Assembly (NCBI GenBank): GCA_945885345.1
Contig: CAMCYP010000018.1
Span: 1-64,000 of the forward strand
Reading direction: 5' to 3'
DNA length: 64,000 nt
DNA from: Bordetella parapertussis
GTDB lineage: Bacteria > Pseudomonadota > Gammaproteobacteria > Burkholderiales > SG8-41
In this document: positions 56,435 to 64,000 of the stretch, piece after piece
Position numbering within the stretch: the stretch's first letter is position 1
Layout of the letters: each line of letters opens with the position of its first letter
The notes under the pieces: generated by a model
The model's input: only the letters and a program-made list of their open reading frames with translations
What the model was told of the DNA's origin: nothing
Databases searched by the model: none
Translations under genes and position numbers: made by a program

Positions 56435-57268
56435 CTAGCCGGGGCGCCTGATCGCGGATCTGGGCGCGGCCGCCCGGCGCTTCGCCGGCTGTTTTGCTGC
56501 AGCAAGCGCCACCGGCGGTTCCGCCAGTTTTGCGGTCAGCCGAACCAATTCATCCTGCAGTTCCGGCGGCCCGCCGATGGCATGCAGCCGCCGTTTTCGT
56601 GCCGCATTGGTCGTCAGCGCATGCAAGCCCGTCATGTACAACAGCAGGTCTTCGGTGGTGTGGTAATGCTCGCCATCGACCCGCGTGAAATTGCGCGGAA
56701 AATTCGCGTATTCCACTGTCCGGCCCGGAAACAGCACCTGCGATACAAAACCCATGCAGCTCATGCACAGGCCGGGGACAACCCCGTTCAGCTCGCAATA
56801 AGGCACCTGCTGTTTGACCAGCGGCGTCACCCGGCGCATCAGGCTGCTGCGCAGGCTGCGCATCATCGTGTCATTGGCAAAGGGGCGCAGGGCATAGAGG
56901 TGCCGCACCTGGAATATCCTGCCGTGGGCATCGACTTCGCCCTCGGCGATGAACGGCGTCACATGCACACCCAATCCGGGAAACGACCACGCGATGCGCT
57001 GATCCGGCAGTTCGATGCCGACCTGGGTTTCCTGCTCACCATCGGGCGAGATAATCAGCCAGTAATGCACATAGCCGGCCTGATTCGGCCCCGTCGTCGT
57101 GACTACGGACAGCGCACTGACGCCGGCGGGTTTGACGATGGATGGCGATGTTTTTACAGCGCCGGTTTTTTTCTGCTGCGTGCCGGGTTGCAGCGCGGTC
57201 GAGGCCATACCCCGCACCGGCAACAATGCCGCAGCCAGCAACAAAATCAAAAGGGGAACAAGACGCAT
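56435..57268 (-). CDS. Unknown secreted protein, 277 residues
   Basis: I do not recognise the family. The ATG at 57268 gives a clear signal peptide (MRLVPLLILLLAAALLPVRG, cleaved near GMASTA), so the protein is exported. The middle is a compact domain with a cysteine cluster (VPYCELNG ... GLCMSCMGF) and the HYHTTEDLLLYMTGLHAL segment. The C-terminus is a basic, Ala/Arg-rich tail (AKRRAAAPRSAIRRPG). No ribosome site stands out. It is convergent with the pseudouridine synthase gene. Confidence 0.7.
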   Translation of the reverse strand: MRLVPLLILLLAAALLPVRGMASTALQPGTQQKKTGAVKTSPSIVKPAGVSALSVVTTTGPNQAGYVHYWLIISPDGEQETQVGIELPDQRIAWSFPGLGVHVTPFIAEGEVDAHGRIFQVRHLYALRPFANDTMMRSLRSSLMRRVTPLVKQQVPYCELNGVVPGLCMSCMGFVSQVLFPGRTVEYANFPRNFTRVDGEHYHTTEDLLLYMTGLHALTTNAARKRRLHAIGGPPELQDELVRLTAKLAEPPVALAAAKQPAKRRAAAPRSAIRRPG

Positions 57269-57398
57269 GGGCAATTGGGCCGGGTGCAGCTGCAAAAGTT
57301 CAGCTGCACCGTGTTGAAGCAGTTAACAGCTTAACGCCGCAACACGAATATTGCCTACAACACGACCGGTAATTTTCCGAAGCGTCGCCAAATGGCGA

Positions 57399-58085
57399 CT
57401 AGAACCCAAGCAGCGCCGGCAGGTCAGCGACACTGTTCAGCAGATGCGTATGCGGCAGGGGCTGCATCTGGTCGCGGCCATGCGCGCCGGACAACACGCC
57501 GATGTTCAGTGCGACGCCAGCGTTATGGCCCGCCTGCAGATCCAGCACGGTATCGCCGACATTGGCCACGCGACGCACATCGACGACACCGGTCGCTTCC
57601 ATGCAGCGGAAAATCATGTACGGCGCCGGCCGGCCCTGCGGCACTTCATCACCACAGACCACGGCATCGACCACGCCCTCGCGCCAGCGCAGCGCATCCA
57701 GCAGCAGGTTGGTGGTGTCACGGTCAAACCCGGTGTTCAGCGCCACACGCACACCGCGGCTGCGCAGGGTAGCTATCATTTCGCGCGCGCCGGGCACTGG
57801 TTCAACGGTGCCCTTGAACACGTCGGCCAGATGCTGCACAAACGTCGCGTAGACCTGCTCCGAGCGCGCCTGACGATCACTGCCTTCCGGGATCAGGTTC
57901 AGGATTGCCAGTCGTTTTGAAGCGCCGCGCAGGCTGTTGATTGCCTGCGGCGTCACCGCGATACCGTGCGCCGCGAGCGCTGATGTGAAGGCTTTCGGTA
58001 CCTGGCCTGCATCGCGCACTGTGGTGCCGGCCATGTCGCAGACCACCAGTTCTATGGTTTCTTTCAAGATTCCGCTCAAGACCAT
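57399..58085 (-). CDS. Phosphonatase-like HAD hydrolase
   Basis: A 228-residue haloacid dehalogenase-type hydrolase from ATG 58085 (GGGGGGA upstream). The nucleophile motif is VVCDMAGTTVRD, followed by LNTGFDRDT (motif II), a lysine/arginine region and VGDTVLDLQAG (motif IV). The spacing resembles phosphonoacetaldehyde hydrolase PhnX and its uncharacterised relatives, but the lysine needed for Schiff-base formation cannot be placed. No phosphonate genes are adjacent, so another phosphorylated substrate is possible. Confidence 0.85.
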   Translation of the reverse strand: MVLSGILKETIELVVCDMAGTTVRDAGQVPKAFTSALAAHGIAVTPQAINSLRGASKRLAILNLIPEGSDRQARSEQVYATFVQHLADVFKGTVEPVPGAREMIATLRSRGVRVALNTGFDRDTTNLLLDALRWREGVVDAVVCGDEVPQGRPAPYMIFRCMEATGVVDVRRVANVGDTVLDLQAGHNAGVALNIGVLSGAHGRDQMQPLPHTHLLNSVADLPALLGF

Positions 58086-58207
58086 TCCCCCCGTGTTCCG
58101 GGATTTTACAAGGCCGTGTGCCAGGCCCTGATACCGGGTCCACACCGTGTGGCGTTGCCCGGCGCGCAGGGGTCGCCTACCATCGGCGCTCCACTGAAGG
58201 AATCCGC

Positions 58208-59029
58208 ATGAATGATGAATTGAAAGGCAAAGTCGCCGTCGTCACCGGCGCCACACGCAAACGCGGGCTCGGTCGCGCCATCGCACTGGCGCTGGCGCGC
58301 GCCGGTGCCGATGTCGCCGTCACCGGCAACAGCCGCAACCCGTCGAGCCTGACCGCCGATGAACAGAAAGACGGCTGGCGCGGCCTGCCCGATGTGGTCG
58401 CCGAAATCGAGGCTTTGGGCGTGCGCGCCTGTGGTGCCTACATGGACGTACGCAAGGCCGACGACGTACAGCGCATGGTGCAGGAAGTTGTCGGCAAACT
58501 CGGCCGCATCGACATCCTCGTCAACAACGCCACCTATCCCCGCGCTGCCGACCGCGTGCCGGTACAGGAACTCGACGATGACCTGTGGCGCAACATCATC
58601 GACATCAACCTGACGGGGACCATGCTGTGTTCCAAGTACGCGTCGAAACAGATGATTGCGCAAGGTGATGGCGGCAGCATTGTCAGCATTTCCTCGGGTG
58701 CCGCGCTGAAAGCGCCAGCCACCTTCTCCGCCTATGCCGCCTCCAAGGCCGGCATGCATGCGCTGATGTCTTCGCTGGCGGATGAGTTGGGCCAATATGG
58801 CATCACCGCCAATGTCATCGCGCCGGGTTTTCTCGACACTGCGCGCATCGACACGCTGCGCGATCCGGCGAAATGGGAAAAACGTTTGTCGACCATACCG
58901 ATCAAACGACCGGGCACCGTGGAGGAAGTCGCCGACCTGGTGCGTTACCTCTGCGGCCCCAGCGCGCGCTGGATCAGCGGTGACGTGCTGCTGATGACCG
59001 GCGGTGAAGTGCGGCGGGCAGCGCGCTAA
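58208..59029 (+). CDS. Short-chain dehydrogenase/reductase
   Basis: A 273-residue classical SDR from ATG 58208. The nucleotide motif is VVTGATRKRGLGRA, a variant with extra residues between the glycines, then NNATYPRAAD, SISSGAAL and the catalytic YAASK. Asp/Arg preference at the end of beta-2 (TGNSRNPS) hints at NADP(H). The substrate is not known. Its stop overlaps the end of the convergent DUF3565 gene by three bases. Confidence 0.9.
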   Translation: MNDELKGKVAVVTGATRKRGLGRAIALALARAGADVAVTGNSRNPSSLTADEQKDGWRGLPDVVAEIEALGVRACGAYMDVRKADDVQRMVQEVVGKLGRIDILVNNATYPRAADRVPVQELDDDLWRNIIDINLTGTMLCSKYASKQMIAQGDGGSIVSISSGAALKAPATFSAYAASKAGMHALMSSLADELGQYGITANVIAPGFLDTARIDTLRDPAKWEKRLSTIPIKRPGTVEEVADLVRYLCGPSARWISGDVLLMTGGEVRRAAR

Positions 59030-59226
59030 TCCGGCGGCGCGCCGGCATCGCATTTTTTGCAGTCGAGCGCATGGCCGATCATCGACTGACGGCCTTCCGC
59101 CGTGGTAACCCACGGGCGATTGGTCCACGGCGGGTTGTGGCGCACGTGCTGGTGATGGCCGCAGGTGAGTTCGGCGACCCAATCTCCGGACTCATCCGGG
59201 TGAAAGTCTGTAATTGCCTGATTCAA
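59026..59226 (-). CDS. DUF3565 protein
   Basis: A 66-residue protein with ITDFHPDESGDWVAELTCGHHQHVRHNPPW and DCKKC near the end, the features of DUF3565. The Cys-His pairs (CGHHQH, CKKC) suggest a small zinc fold. It starts at a TTG (59226) since no ATG lies near. The function is unknown. Confidence 0.85.
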   Translation of the reverse strand: MNQAITDFHPDESGDWVAELTCGHHQHVRHNPPWTNRPWVTTAEGRQSMIGHALDCKKCDAGAPPD

Positions 59227-59278
59227 GAACCCGACGTTTCCGGTAAAACTCTTGGCCCGGGATTCTTACTGCAGGTCA

Positions 59279-59626
59279 TCAGAGCGCGCGGCCGTCGTAG
59301 TGCTGGACCGGAATGGCGGCCAGATCGACATTCTCAAGGCAGCGGATGTTAATGGCCGCCATGGCATTGCCTTTCGGATCATTGGCTTCGCCATAGGGAT
59401 GCATGCCGCAGGCCGGGCAGAAGCGGTGTTTGATCGCGTGTTTGTTGAAGGTGTAGGTGGCCAGCGCGTTTTCCGGCGTCAGCAGGCGCAGTTTGTCGCG
59501 CGGCACGAACCACATCAGCGCGCCCTTGCGCTGGCAGATGGAGCAGTTGCAGGCCATGACGCCTTTGATCTCGCCTTCGACTTCAAACGCCACTTTGCCG
59601 CAATGACAGCTGCCTTTGTAGATCAT
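59279..59626 (-). CDS. GFA/CENP-V family zinc protein
   Basis: A 115-residue protein with the family's cysteine pattern: SCHCGKVAFEV, CNCSICQRKG and FCPACGMHPYG, which bind two zinc ions. The family is named after glutathione-dependent formaldehyde-activating enzyme, but that activity is doubtful for most members. It ends 13 bases past the lpxR-like stop on the same strand, so the two may be linked. Confidence 0.9.
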   Translation of the reverse strand: MIYKGSCHCGKVAFEVEGEIKGVMACNCSICQRKGALMWFVPRDKLRLLTPENALATYTFNKHAIKHRFCPACGMHPYGEANDPKGNAMAAINIRCLENVDLAAIPVQHYDGRAL

Positions 59627-59639
59627 GACGGGTCTCCTG

Positions 59640-60671
59640 TCAGAATTCGATACCGAGGTTGATCGAATAAAACTTCTGTTCCCCGCCGCCGTTGAATTCC
59701 TCGCTGCGTTTGACGCGGGTCACCGACAGGCGGACCGTGTCGATGCGCGCCGACAGGCCGGCGGTGATGTCGTACACCGTGTCATTGCGCGCGATACTAG
59801 GGCTGGCGCGAAACAGCGAGCCGTCGAGAAAAATATTGTAGGGAACCACCCGGCCGTCGACGCCCGCGAAGGCAAACCATTCCCAGGGCTGACGACGCCC
59901 TTCGTCCTGCTGGCGGCGGGCGTTTTTGAGCATCGCGCCGCCGGGCTCGATGCCGTCGGGTCCGAAGCCGGTCATGTTCTGGCCCACACGCACGATGCCG
60001 CCGGCGCGCACCAGGGTCATGATATTGCCGATGCTGGCGCCGACATGCGGCACGAACTGCACACCGCTGCTCGGGCCATAACGCCGCTTGTGCACATAGG
60101 TCAGCATCAGCCCGGGCTCGGCACGCACCTGGTTGCCCCAGCCTTTGGGTTCGGGCGCATCGACGATGTAGTCATGCCAGAAAGTCTGCACCTGCTTGCC
60201 CAGCGCCGGCGCACCGACAAAACCAAGGTCGAATTCGACGGTATGCAAGCGGTCATCCTTGACGCTTTGCGCCACCGCGCCGATATAAGCCCAGGCCGCC
60301 CAAGGCCGGTCATTCGGTTGCGACGCAGCAATGGTGATGTCCTTGGGGGTGTAGAGATTCTGGCCGATGAACAATCCGAAGTGATTGCTGGAGCCGTCGC
60401 TGATGGCATCAAGCAGCGCATTCGGCGGCCGTGAAAACAGTCCGATGACTTTGTCCGCCGGAATGCCGCCACCGATCTTGATGCCGTTGGTGTAGTACTT
60501 GTCGCCACTCCCAAAAGAATCGTTTTCGATAAAAATCTGGATCTCGCTGCCGCGCAAATCCACCGGCGGTTTTGTCGGCGTTTCCGCCGCGCGCGCCGCT
60601 ACTGCGCAGCACAGCAGCAACGCGGCCAGCGCCGAGTTAACACCTGGATGTGAGCGCCTGCTATTAAACAA
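59640..60671 (-). CDS. LpxR-type outer-membrane lipid A deacylase
   Basis: LpxR removes the 3'-acyloxyacyl chain from lipid A in the outer membrane. The protein has a signal peptide (NSALAALLLCCAVAARA) and the family motif FIENDSFGSGDKYYTNGIKIG with the catalytic Asn/Asp and Thr, a His in HTVEFDLG, and a C-terminal barrel strand YSINLGIEF. The start is taken as TTG 60671 behind AAGGAT; TTG 60689 is also possible. This activity would alter LPS immunogenicity, but enzyme function is inferred from family. Confidence 0.87.
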   Translation of the reverse strand: MFNSRRSHPGVNSALAALLLCCAVAARAAETPTKPPVDLRGSEIQIFIENDSFGSGDKYYTNGIKIGGGIPADKVIGLFSRPPNALLDAISDGSSNHFGLFIGQNLYTPKDITIAASQPNDRPWAAWAYIGAVAQSVKDDRLHTVEFDLGFVGAPALGKQVQTFWHDYIVDAPEPKGWGNQVRAEPGLMLTYVHKRRYGPSSGVQFVPHVGASIGNIMTLVRAGGIVRVGQNMTGFGPDGIEPGGAMLKNARRQQDEGRRQPWEWFAFAGVDGRVVPYNIFLDGSLFRASPSIARNDTVYDITAGLSARIDTVRLSVTRVKRSEEFNGGGEQKFYSINLGIEF

Positions 60672-60678
60672 AATATCC

Positions 60679-61809
60679 TTATAAATCAATGCGATACTTT
60701 TTCATTTTGCGCGGATCCAGGGTCAGGCCTATGCCCGGACCCGGGGGCAATTGCAGATGGCCATTCTTGATCACCGGGTCTTCGTTGGCGACGTGATCTT
60801 TGGCGTCGATGAAGCTGGAAAACTCGTGTGCATGCGGCGTGGTGTAGGTGCTGGCGAAATGCGCTGCCGCCACGCAACCGATCTGCATGTCAGCCTGGGT
60901 GCCGTTATGTGCCGGCGTGTAAAACGATTTCGCCAGCGCCAGCACCTGCCTGGATTGCGTGTAGCCGGTGCGCGCGCATTTGATGACCAGGGCGCGGATG
61001 CCGCCAAGTTTCAATTCGTGCAGCACGTCGTCCGGCGTCATGCAGGAATCGTCGCCCGAAATCGGCACGCGCGTGCGTTCGGCGCAGAAGCGCTTGCCGG
61101 CACCGTCGCGCGCGGGAATCGGTTCCTCGATCAGCGCAACATTGACCTCTTCGAAATAGGGCGCAGTTTCCAGCAGGTCCTGCGACGAGTAACCCTGGTT
61201 GCAGTCGATGGTGATTTCGTGATCGTCACCGACCAGTTTGCGCAGCGCGCGCAGCAGCGCAATGTCGCGCTTTTTGTCGATGCCGCATTTGACCTTCCAC
61301 GCCTTGAAGCCATACTGCCTGATCATGCGTTCGGCTTCGGCCAGCATGTCCTTGTTTGAGCCCAGCATCAGCCGGCGGTTCACCGGCAAGGCTTTCGGTG
61401 TGCCGCCCAGCAATTCAGCGCAGGTAATGCCGAGGTGTTTGGCCTGGGCATCAAAAACCGCCATGTCGATGGCAGACTTGGCGGCGGGATTGCCGGCGTA
61501 CTGGTCGAATACCGCCCACACCTCTGCCAGATCGAACACATCCACGCCCTTCAGCTTCGGCGCGAAGTGGTCCTGGATGATGGTGGTGATCGACTGCTGG
61601 GTTTCACCGTAAATGGTTGGCCGCGGCGGCGCATCGGCGATGCCCTGGGTGCCGTCGCTCAGCGTGACCACGACAATCACGTTGTCGATGTTCTTGATCT
61701 CGCCGCGCGCCCATTTGATCGGGTGCAGCAGTGGTACCACCACCGGGATGGCTTCAATCTGGCGGATGCACAGCTCGCCGCTGCGCACCGGGCGGATTTC
61801 GGTTTTCAT
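60679..61809 (-). CDS. Enolase-superfamily enzyme (mandelate racemase/muconate lactonizing type)
   Basis: A 376-residue protein from ATG 61809. The N-terminal cap has HPIKWARGEI and the barrel carries the catalytic lysines in AWKVKCG (KxK), the metal ligands in ITIDCNQGYS (Asp), LIEEPI (Glu) and ISGDDS (Asp), and a lysine in VIKCARTGYTQ. These place it in the muconate-lactonizing subgroup. The substrate is unknown. It is followed by the LpxR-like gene 7 bases later. Confidence 0.9.
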   Translation of the reverse strand: MKTEIRPVRSGELCIRQIEAIPVVVPLLHPIKWARGEIKNIDNVIVVVTLSDGTQGIADAPPRPTIYGETQQSITTIIQDHFAPKLKGVDVFDLAEVWAVFDQYAGNPAAKSAIDMAVFDAQAKHLGITCAELLGGTPKALPVNRRLMLGSNKDMLAEAERMIRQYGFKAWKVKCGIDKKRDIALLRALRKLVGDDHEITIDCNQGYSSQDLLETAPYFEEVNVALIEEPIPARDGAGKRFCAERTRVPISGDDSCMTPDDVLHELKLGGIRALVIKCARTGYTQSRQVLALAKSFYTPAHNGTQADMQIGCVAAAHFASTYTTPHAHEFSSFIDAKDHVANEDPVIKNGHLQLPPGPGIGLTLDPRKMKKYRIDL

Positions 61810-61962
61810 GGTTTTATCCGGATTGGGTAAAGACGAACCTCGCCGTTGCAGGCGGCAAAGGCAAAGTTGTGACAGGAATTGACCCCACAAGTTTACTGGG
61901 GCGTGGCGCTGCGGGCAATGTCGCCGGATGACGACTTTGCCCCGCGCGTAATAAATGCAAGC
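61810..61962. other. Gap between enolase-superfamily and carboxyltransferase genes
   Basis: A 153-base stretch, with no gene supported. It holds a weak CCCCA...TGGGG dyad (61883-61899) that may end the carboxyltransferase transcript or precede the downstream gene. No promoter is convincing. Confidence 0.4.
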
Positions 61963-63495
61963 CTAGTAGCTGGTCGGCCAGGTGCGCATCAGGTGCTGCC
62001 CGATACCGTTGCTCATGCGCATGCGATGCACTTCGAGCATGCGGATCAGCCAGTCGCGGGTGTCGCGCGGATCAATGACATCCTGCGCGGTGTAGATCGC
62101 TGCCATGTCGTAGGGCGAAGTGCCTTTGGACATTTTGGCGACGGCGTCCTTGAATTTCTCCGGCTCTTTTTCCGGATCGACACCAAACACCACCTTGGCG
62201 CCGAAATCGGGTTTCATGAAACTGATTTCAGCCGTCAGCCAGCAGGCGAGTTCATCGGTATTGCCGCCGGCCCCCATATTGGACACCGCGAGGCCATAAC
62301 TCTTGCGCACGATGACCGAAATTTTCGGCACGGTGACCAGCGTCATCGCATTCAGCCAGTTCATCACCTTGCCGGTCACACCCCGCTGTTCGCCCTCGAG
62401 GCCGATCAGGAAACCGGGTTGATCGACCAGCATTACGATCGGGATGTTGAAGGAATCACACAGCACAAAAAACGCCTGCACCTTCTGGCAGGCGTCGACG
62501 TCGATGGCACCGCCCTTAAACAAGGGATTGTTGGCGACGATACCCACCGACTTGCCGTCGAGCCGCGCCAGCGCGGTAACCAGCGTCTTGCCGAAGCGTG
62601 ATTTCATTTCGAACATCGAGCCACGGTCGACGATGCACTGGATTACCTTGCGCATGTCGTAGACCTGGTTGGTCGAGTCCGGGATCAGCTTCATCACGTC
62701 CTTGATCGCCTCGTCCGACCCTTCCGGCACCGGATATTCCGGTGGCGGCTGCATGTTGTTGGACGGCAGATAGGACAAAAACTGCTTGATCGCGTCGACC
62801 GCCTGTTCATCGGTATCGACCACCTGATCGGCGATGCCGCTGACATCGGCATGCACGCGCCAGCCGCCGAGTTCTTCGCCATCGACCTGCTTGCCGGTCG
62901 CCATCGAGATCAGCCGCGGGCTGGATACCGCCATGATCGCGCCTTTGCGCATCACGCAGAAATCCGACATCGAGCCGTACCAGGCCGAGGAACCGTAGCA
63001 ATGGCCAAGCACGCCCGCCGCCCATGGCACCTCGCGCATGCGCAGATACTCCTGCGGATCGTCCTTGGAACCGATGGACGACGCACCCATCACGTCAGGC
63101 ATGCGCGCGCCGGTGGATTCACCGAGGAACACCAGCGGGATGCCGCGTTTTTTCGCGACACCCTTCATGTGTTTCAGCTTGCGGATATTGATCTGCGCAC
63201 TGGAAGCGCCCTTGACCGTGAAATCGTTGGACACCACCGCGGCCTCGCGGCCGTTGATGCGGCCATAACCGGCAACCTTGCCGTCGGCCGGCGTGGTCGC
63301 CTTGTCCTCGGGACGACTCGATACGGCATGCAAACCGGATTCGCTGAACGAACCGGCATCGAACAGACGGTCCACGCGCTCGCGGGCATTGAGCAAACCC
63401 TGCGCCTTGCGTTCGGCCAGTTTTTCCGGCCCGCCCATGCCCAGCGCCCGCTGTTTACGTGCGTCGAGCTCCTTGATCAGTTCTTCAAAGGCCAT
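61963..63495 (-). CDS. Acyl-CoA carboxylase carboxyltransferase subunit
   Basis: A 510-residue biotin-dependent carboxyltransferase (AccD5/PccB/MccB type). The N-terminal half has GRINGREAAVVSNDFTVKGASS and GESTGARMPD; the C-terminal half has LFKGGAIDVDACQKVQ, FNIPIVMLVDQPGFLIG and GLAVSNMGAGGNTDE. The biotin carrier/carboxylase subunit is not in view, so propionyl-, methylcrotonyl- or another acyl-CoA is possible. One base separates it from the upstream receptor gene. Confidence 0.93.
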   Translation of the reverse strand: MAFEELIKELDARKQRALGMGGPEKLAERKAQGLLNARERVDRLFDAGSFSESGLHAVSSRPEDKATTPADGKVAGYGRINGREAAVVSNDFTVKGASSAQINIRKLKHMKGVAKKRGIPLVFLGESTGARMPDVMGASSIGSKDDPQEYLRMREVPWAAGVLGHCYGSSAWYGSMSDFCVMRKGAIMAVSSPRLISMATGKQVDGEELGGWRVHADVSGIADQVVDTDEQAVDAIKQFLSYLPSNNMQPPPEYPVPEGSDEAIKDVMKLIPDSTNQVYDMRKVIQCIVDRGSMFEMKSRFGKTLVTALARLDGKSVGIVANNPLFKGGAIDVDACQKVQAFFVLCDSFNIPIVMLVDQPGFLIGLEGEQRGVTGKVMNWLNAMTLVTVPKISVIVRKSYGLAVSNMGAGGNTDELACWLTAEISFMKPDFGAKVVFGVDPEKEPEKFKDAVAKMSKGTSPYDMAAIYTAQDVIDPRDTRDWLIRMLEVHRMRMSNGIGQHLMRTWPTSY

Positions 63496-63496
63496 A

Positions 63497-64000
63497 TCAG
63501 AGTTTCACGCCCAGGTTGCGCACCAGATCACCCCATTGCTTGATGCCGCTGCGCATGGATTCGCGTAACTGTTCCGGCGTGCCGCCGGCGGGTTCGGTAC
63601 CGTCGGCCGCGAATGCGGCCTTGACCTCGGGCCGCATCAATACCGCGTTGATGTCACGATTGAGTTTGGTGATGATCACCTGCGGCGTTTTCGCCGGCGC
63701 CAGCACGGCAAACCAGGTCGCCGCCGAATAGCCGGGCAGGCCCGATTCGGCAACCGTCGGTACATCGGGCAACACCGGAGAGCGCTGGGCTGAAGTCACG
63801 CCCAGCACGCGCAGCCGTCCACTTTTGATCTGCGGCAGTGCAACCGGAAACGGCGCAAAGGACAGCTGAATCTGTCCGCCCATCACGTCGGTGACGGCAG
63901 GATTCGCGCCCTTGTACGGGATGTGCGTCATCTTGATCCCGGTCAAGGCCTTGAAATGTTCGGCGAACAAATGGTTCCAGGTCCCGCTACCGGCGGAACC
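63497..64000 (-). CDS. Tripartite tricarboxylate transporter receptor, Bug/TctC family (5' truncated)
   Basis: The C-terminal 167 residues of a periplasmic solute receptor; the frame stays open to the edge (GSAGSGTWNHLFAEHFK...). Family motifs are THIPYKGANPAVTDVMGGQ and VLPDVPTVAESGLPGYSAATWF. Such receptors are greatly expanded in Burkholderiales. Next to a carboxyltransferase it may import an organic acid. The N-terminal part is outside the window. Confidence 0.95.
   Translation of the reverse strand, partial: GSAGSGTWNHLFAEHFKALTGIKMTHIPYKGANPAVTDVMGGQIQLSFAPFPVALPQIKSGRLRVLGVTSAQRSPVLPDVPTVAESGLPGYSAATWFAVLAPAKTPQVIITKLNRDINAVLMRPEVKAAFAADGTEPAGGTPEQLRESMRSGIKQWGDLVRNLGVKL

Overview
The window is a 64 kb piece of a GC-rich chromosome from a betaproteobacterium, most likely of the order Burkholderiales or a close relative. 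Supporting signs are HrcA/CIRCE-type control of groES-groEL, the gene orders lptD-surA-pdxA-rsmA, dusB-fis-purH-purD-hemF and ubiC-ubiA-ubiD, a Bug/TctC-type solute receptor at the right edge, and many acyl-CoA and branched-chain amino acid genes. No species is assigned.

Layout. 1-11 kb: truncated groEL and groES behind a CIRCE operator, an unknown protein, bioA overlapping a beta-CASP metallo-beta-lactamase nuclease, dacB, a small outer-membrane barrel, a membrane protein, and a ubiquinone operon ubiC-ubiA-ubiD with 4-base overlaps. 11.2-13.3 kb: a complete 2.1 kb IS1595-family element with an 8-bp target duplication, carrying a DUF3800 passenger and a 55-residue protein, inserted in a palindromic interspersed repeat. 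13.6-20.2 kb (minus strand): recG, ridA, two acyl-CoA dehydrogenase subunits, and a phosphate transporter with its PhoU-like partner. 20.3-28.1 kb: ada, an MFS transporter, tRNA-Ala(CGC), a SapC-like protein, lgt, ilvD, an APC permease and cytochrome c. 28.2-36.8 kb: a five-gene branched-chain amino acid ABC transporter running directly into a sensor histidine kinase and a Ser/Thr kinase fused to two receiver domains. 36.8-46.6 kb (minus strand): hemF, purD, purH, fis, dusB, a UbiH-like hydroxylase, pepP, and the cell-wall recycling pair murU-amgK. 46.6-56.4 kb: lptD-surA-pdxA-rsmA, gloA and rubredoxin on the opposite strand, thiD-thiE-hemL, and a pseudouridine synthase. 56.4-64 kb: an unknown secreted protein, a phosphonatase-like hydrolase, an SDR, DUF3565 and GFA proteins, an LpxR-like lipid A deacylase, an enolase-superfamily enzyme, an acyl-CoA carboxylase carboxyltransferase and a truncated TctC receptor.

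Most of the window is housekeeping. The items that stand out are: (1) a recurring AT-rich motif of about 21 bases at six places (two more degenerate), two of them inside purD and murU where the same DNA is read in different frames; (2) the IS1595 element with its DUF3800 cargo; (3) a perfect 35-bp inverted repeat duplicating the 3' end of tRNA-Ala; (4) the histidine kinase plus Ser/Thr-kinase/receiver fusion coupled to a Liv transporter. No CRISPR array, prophage or known defence island is visible.
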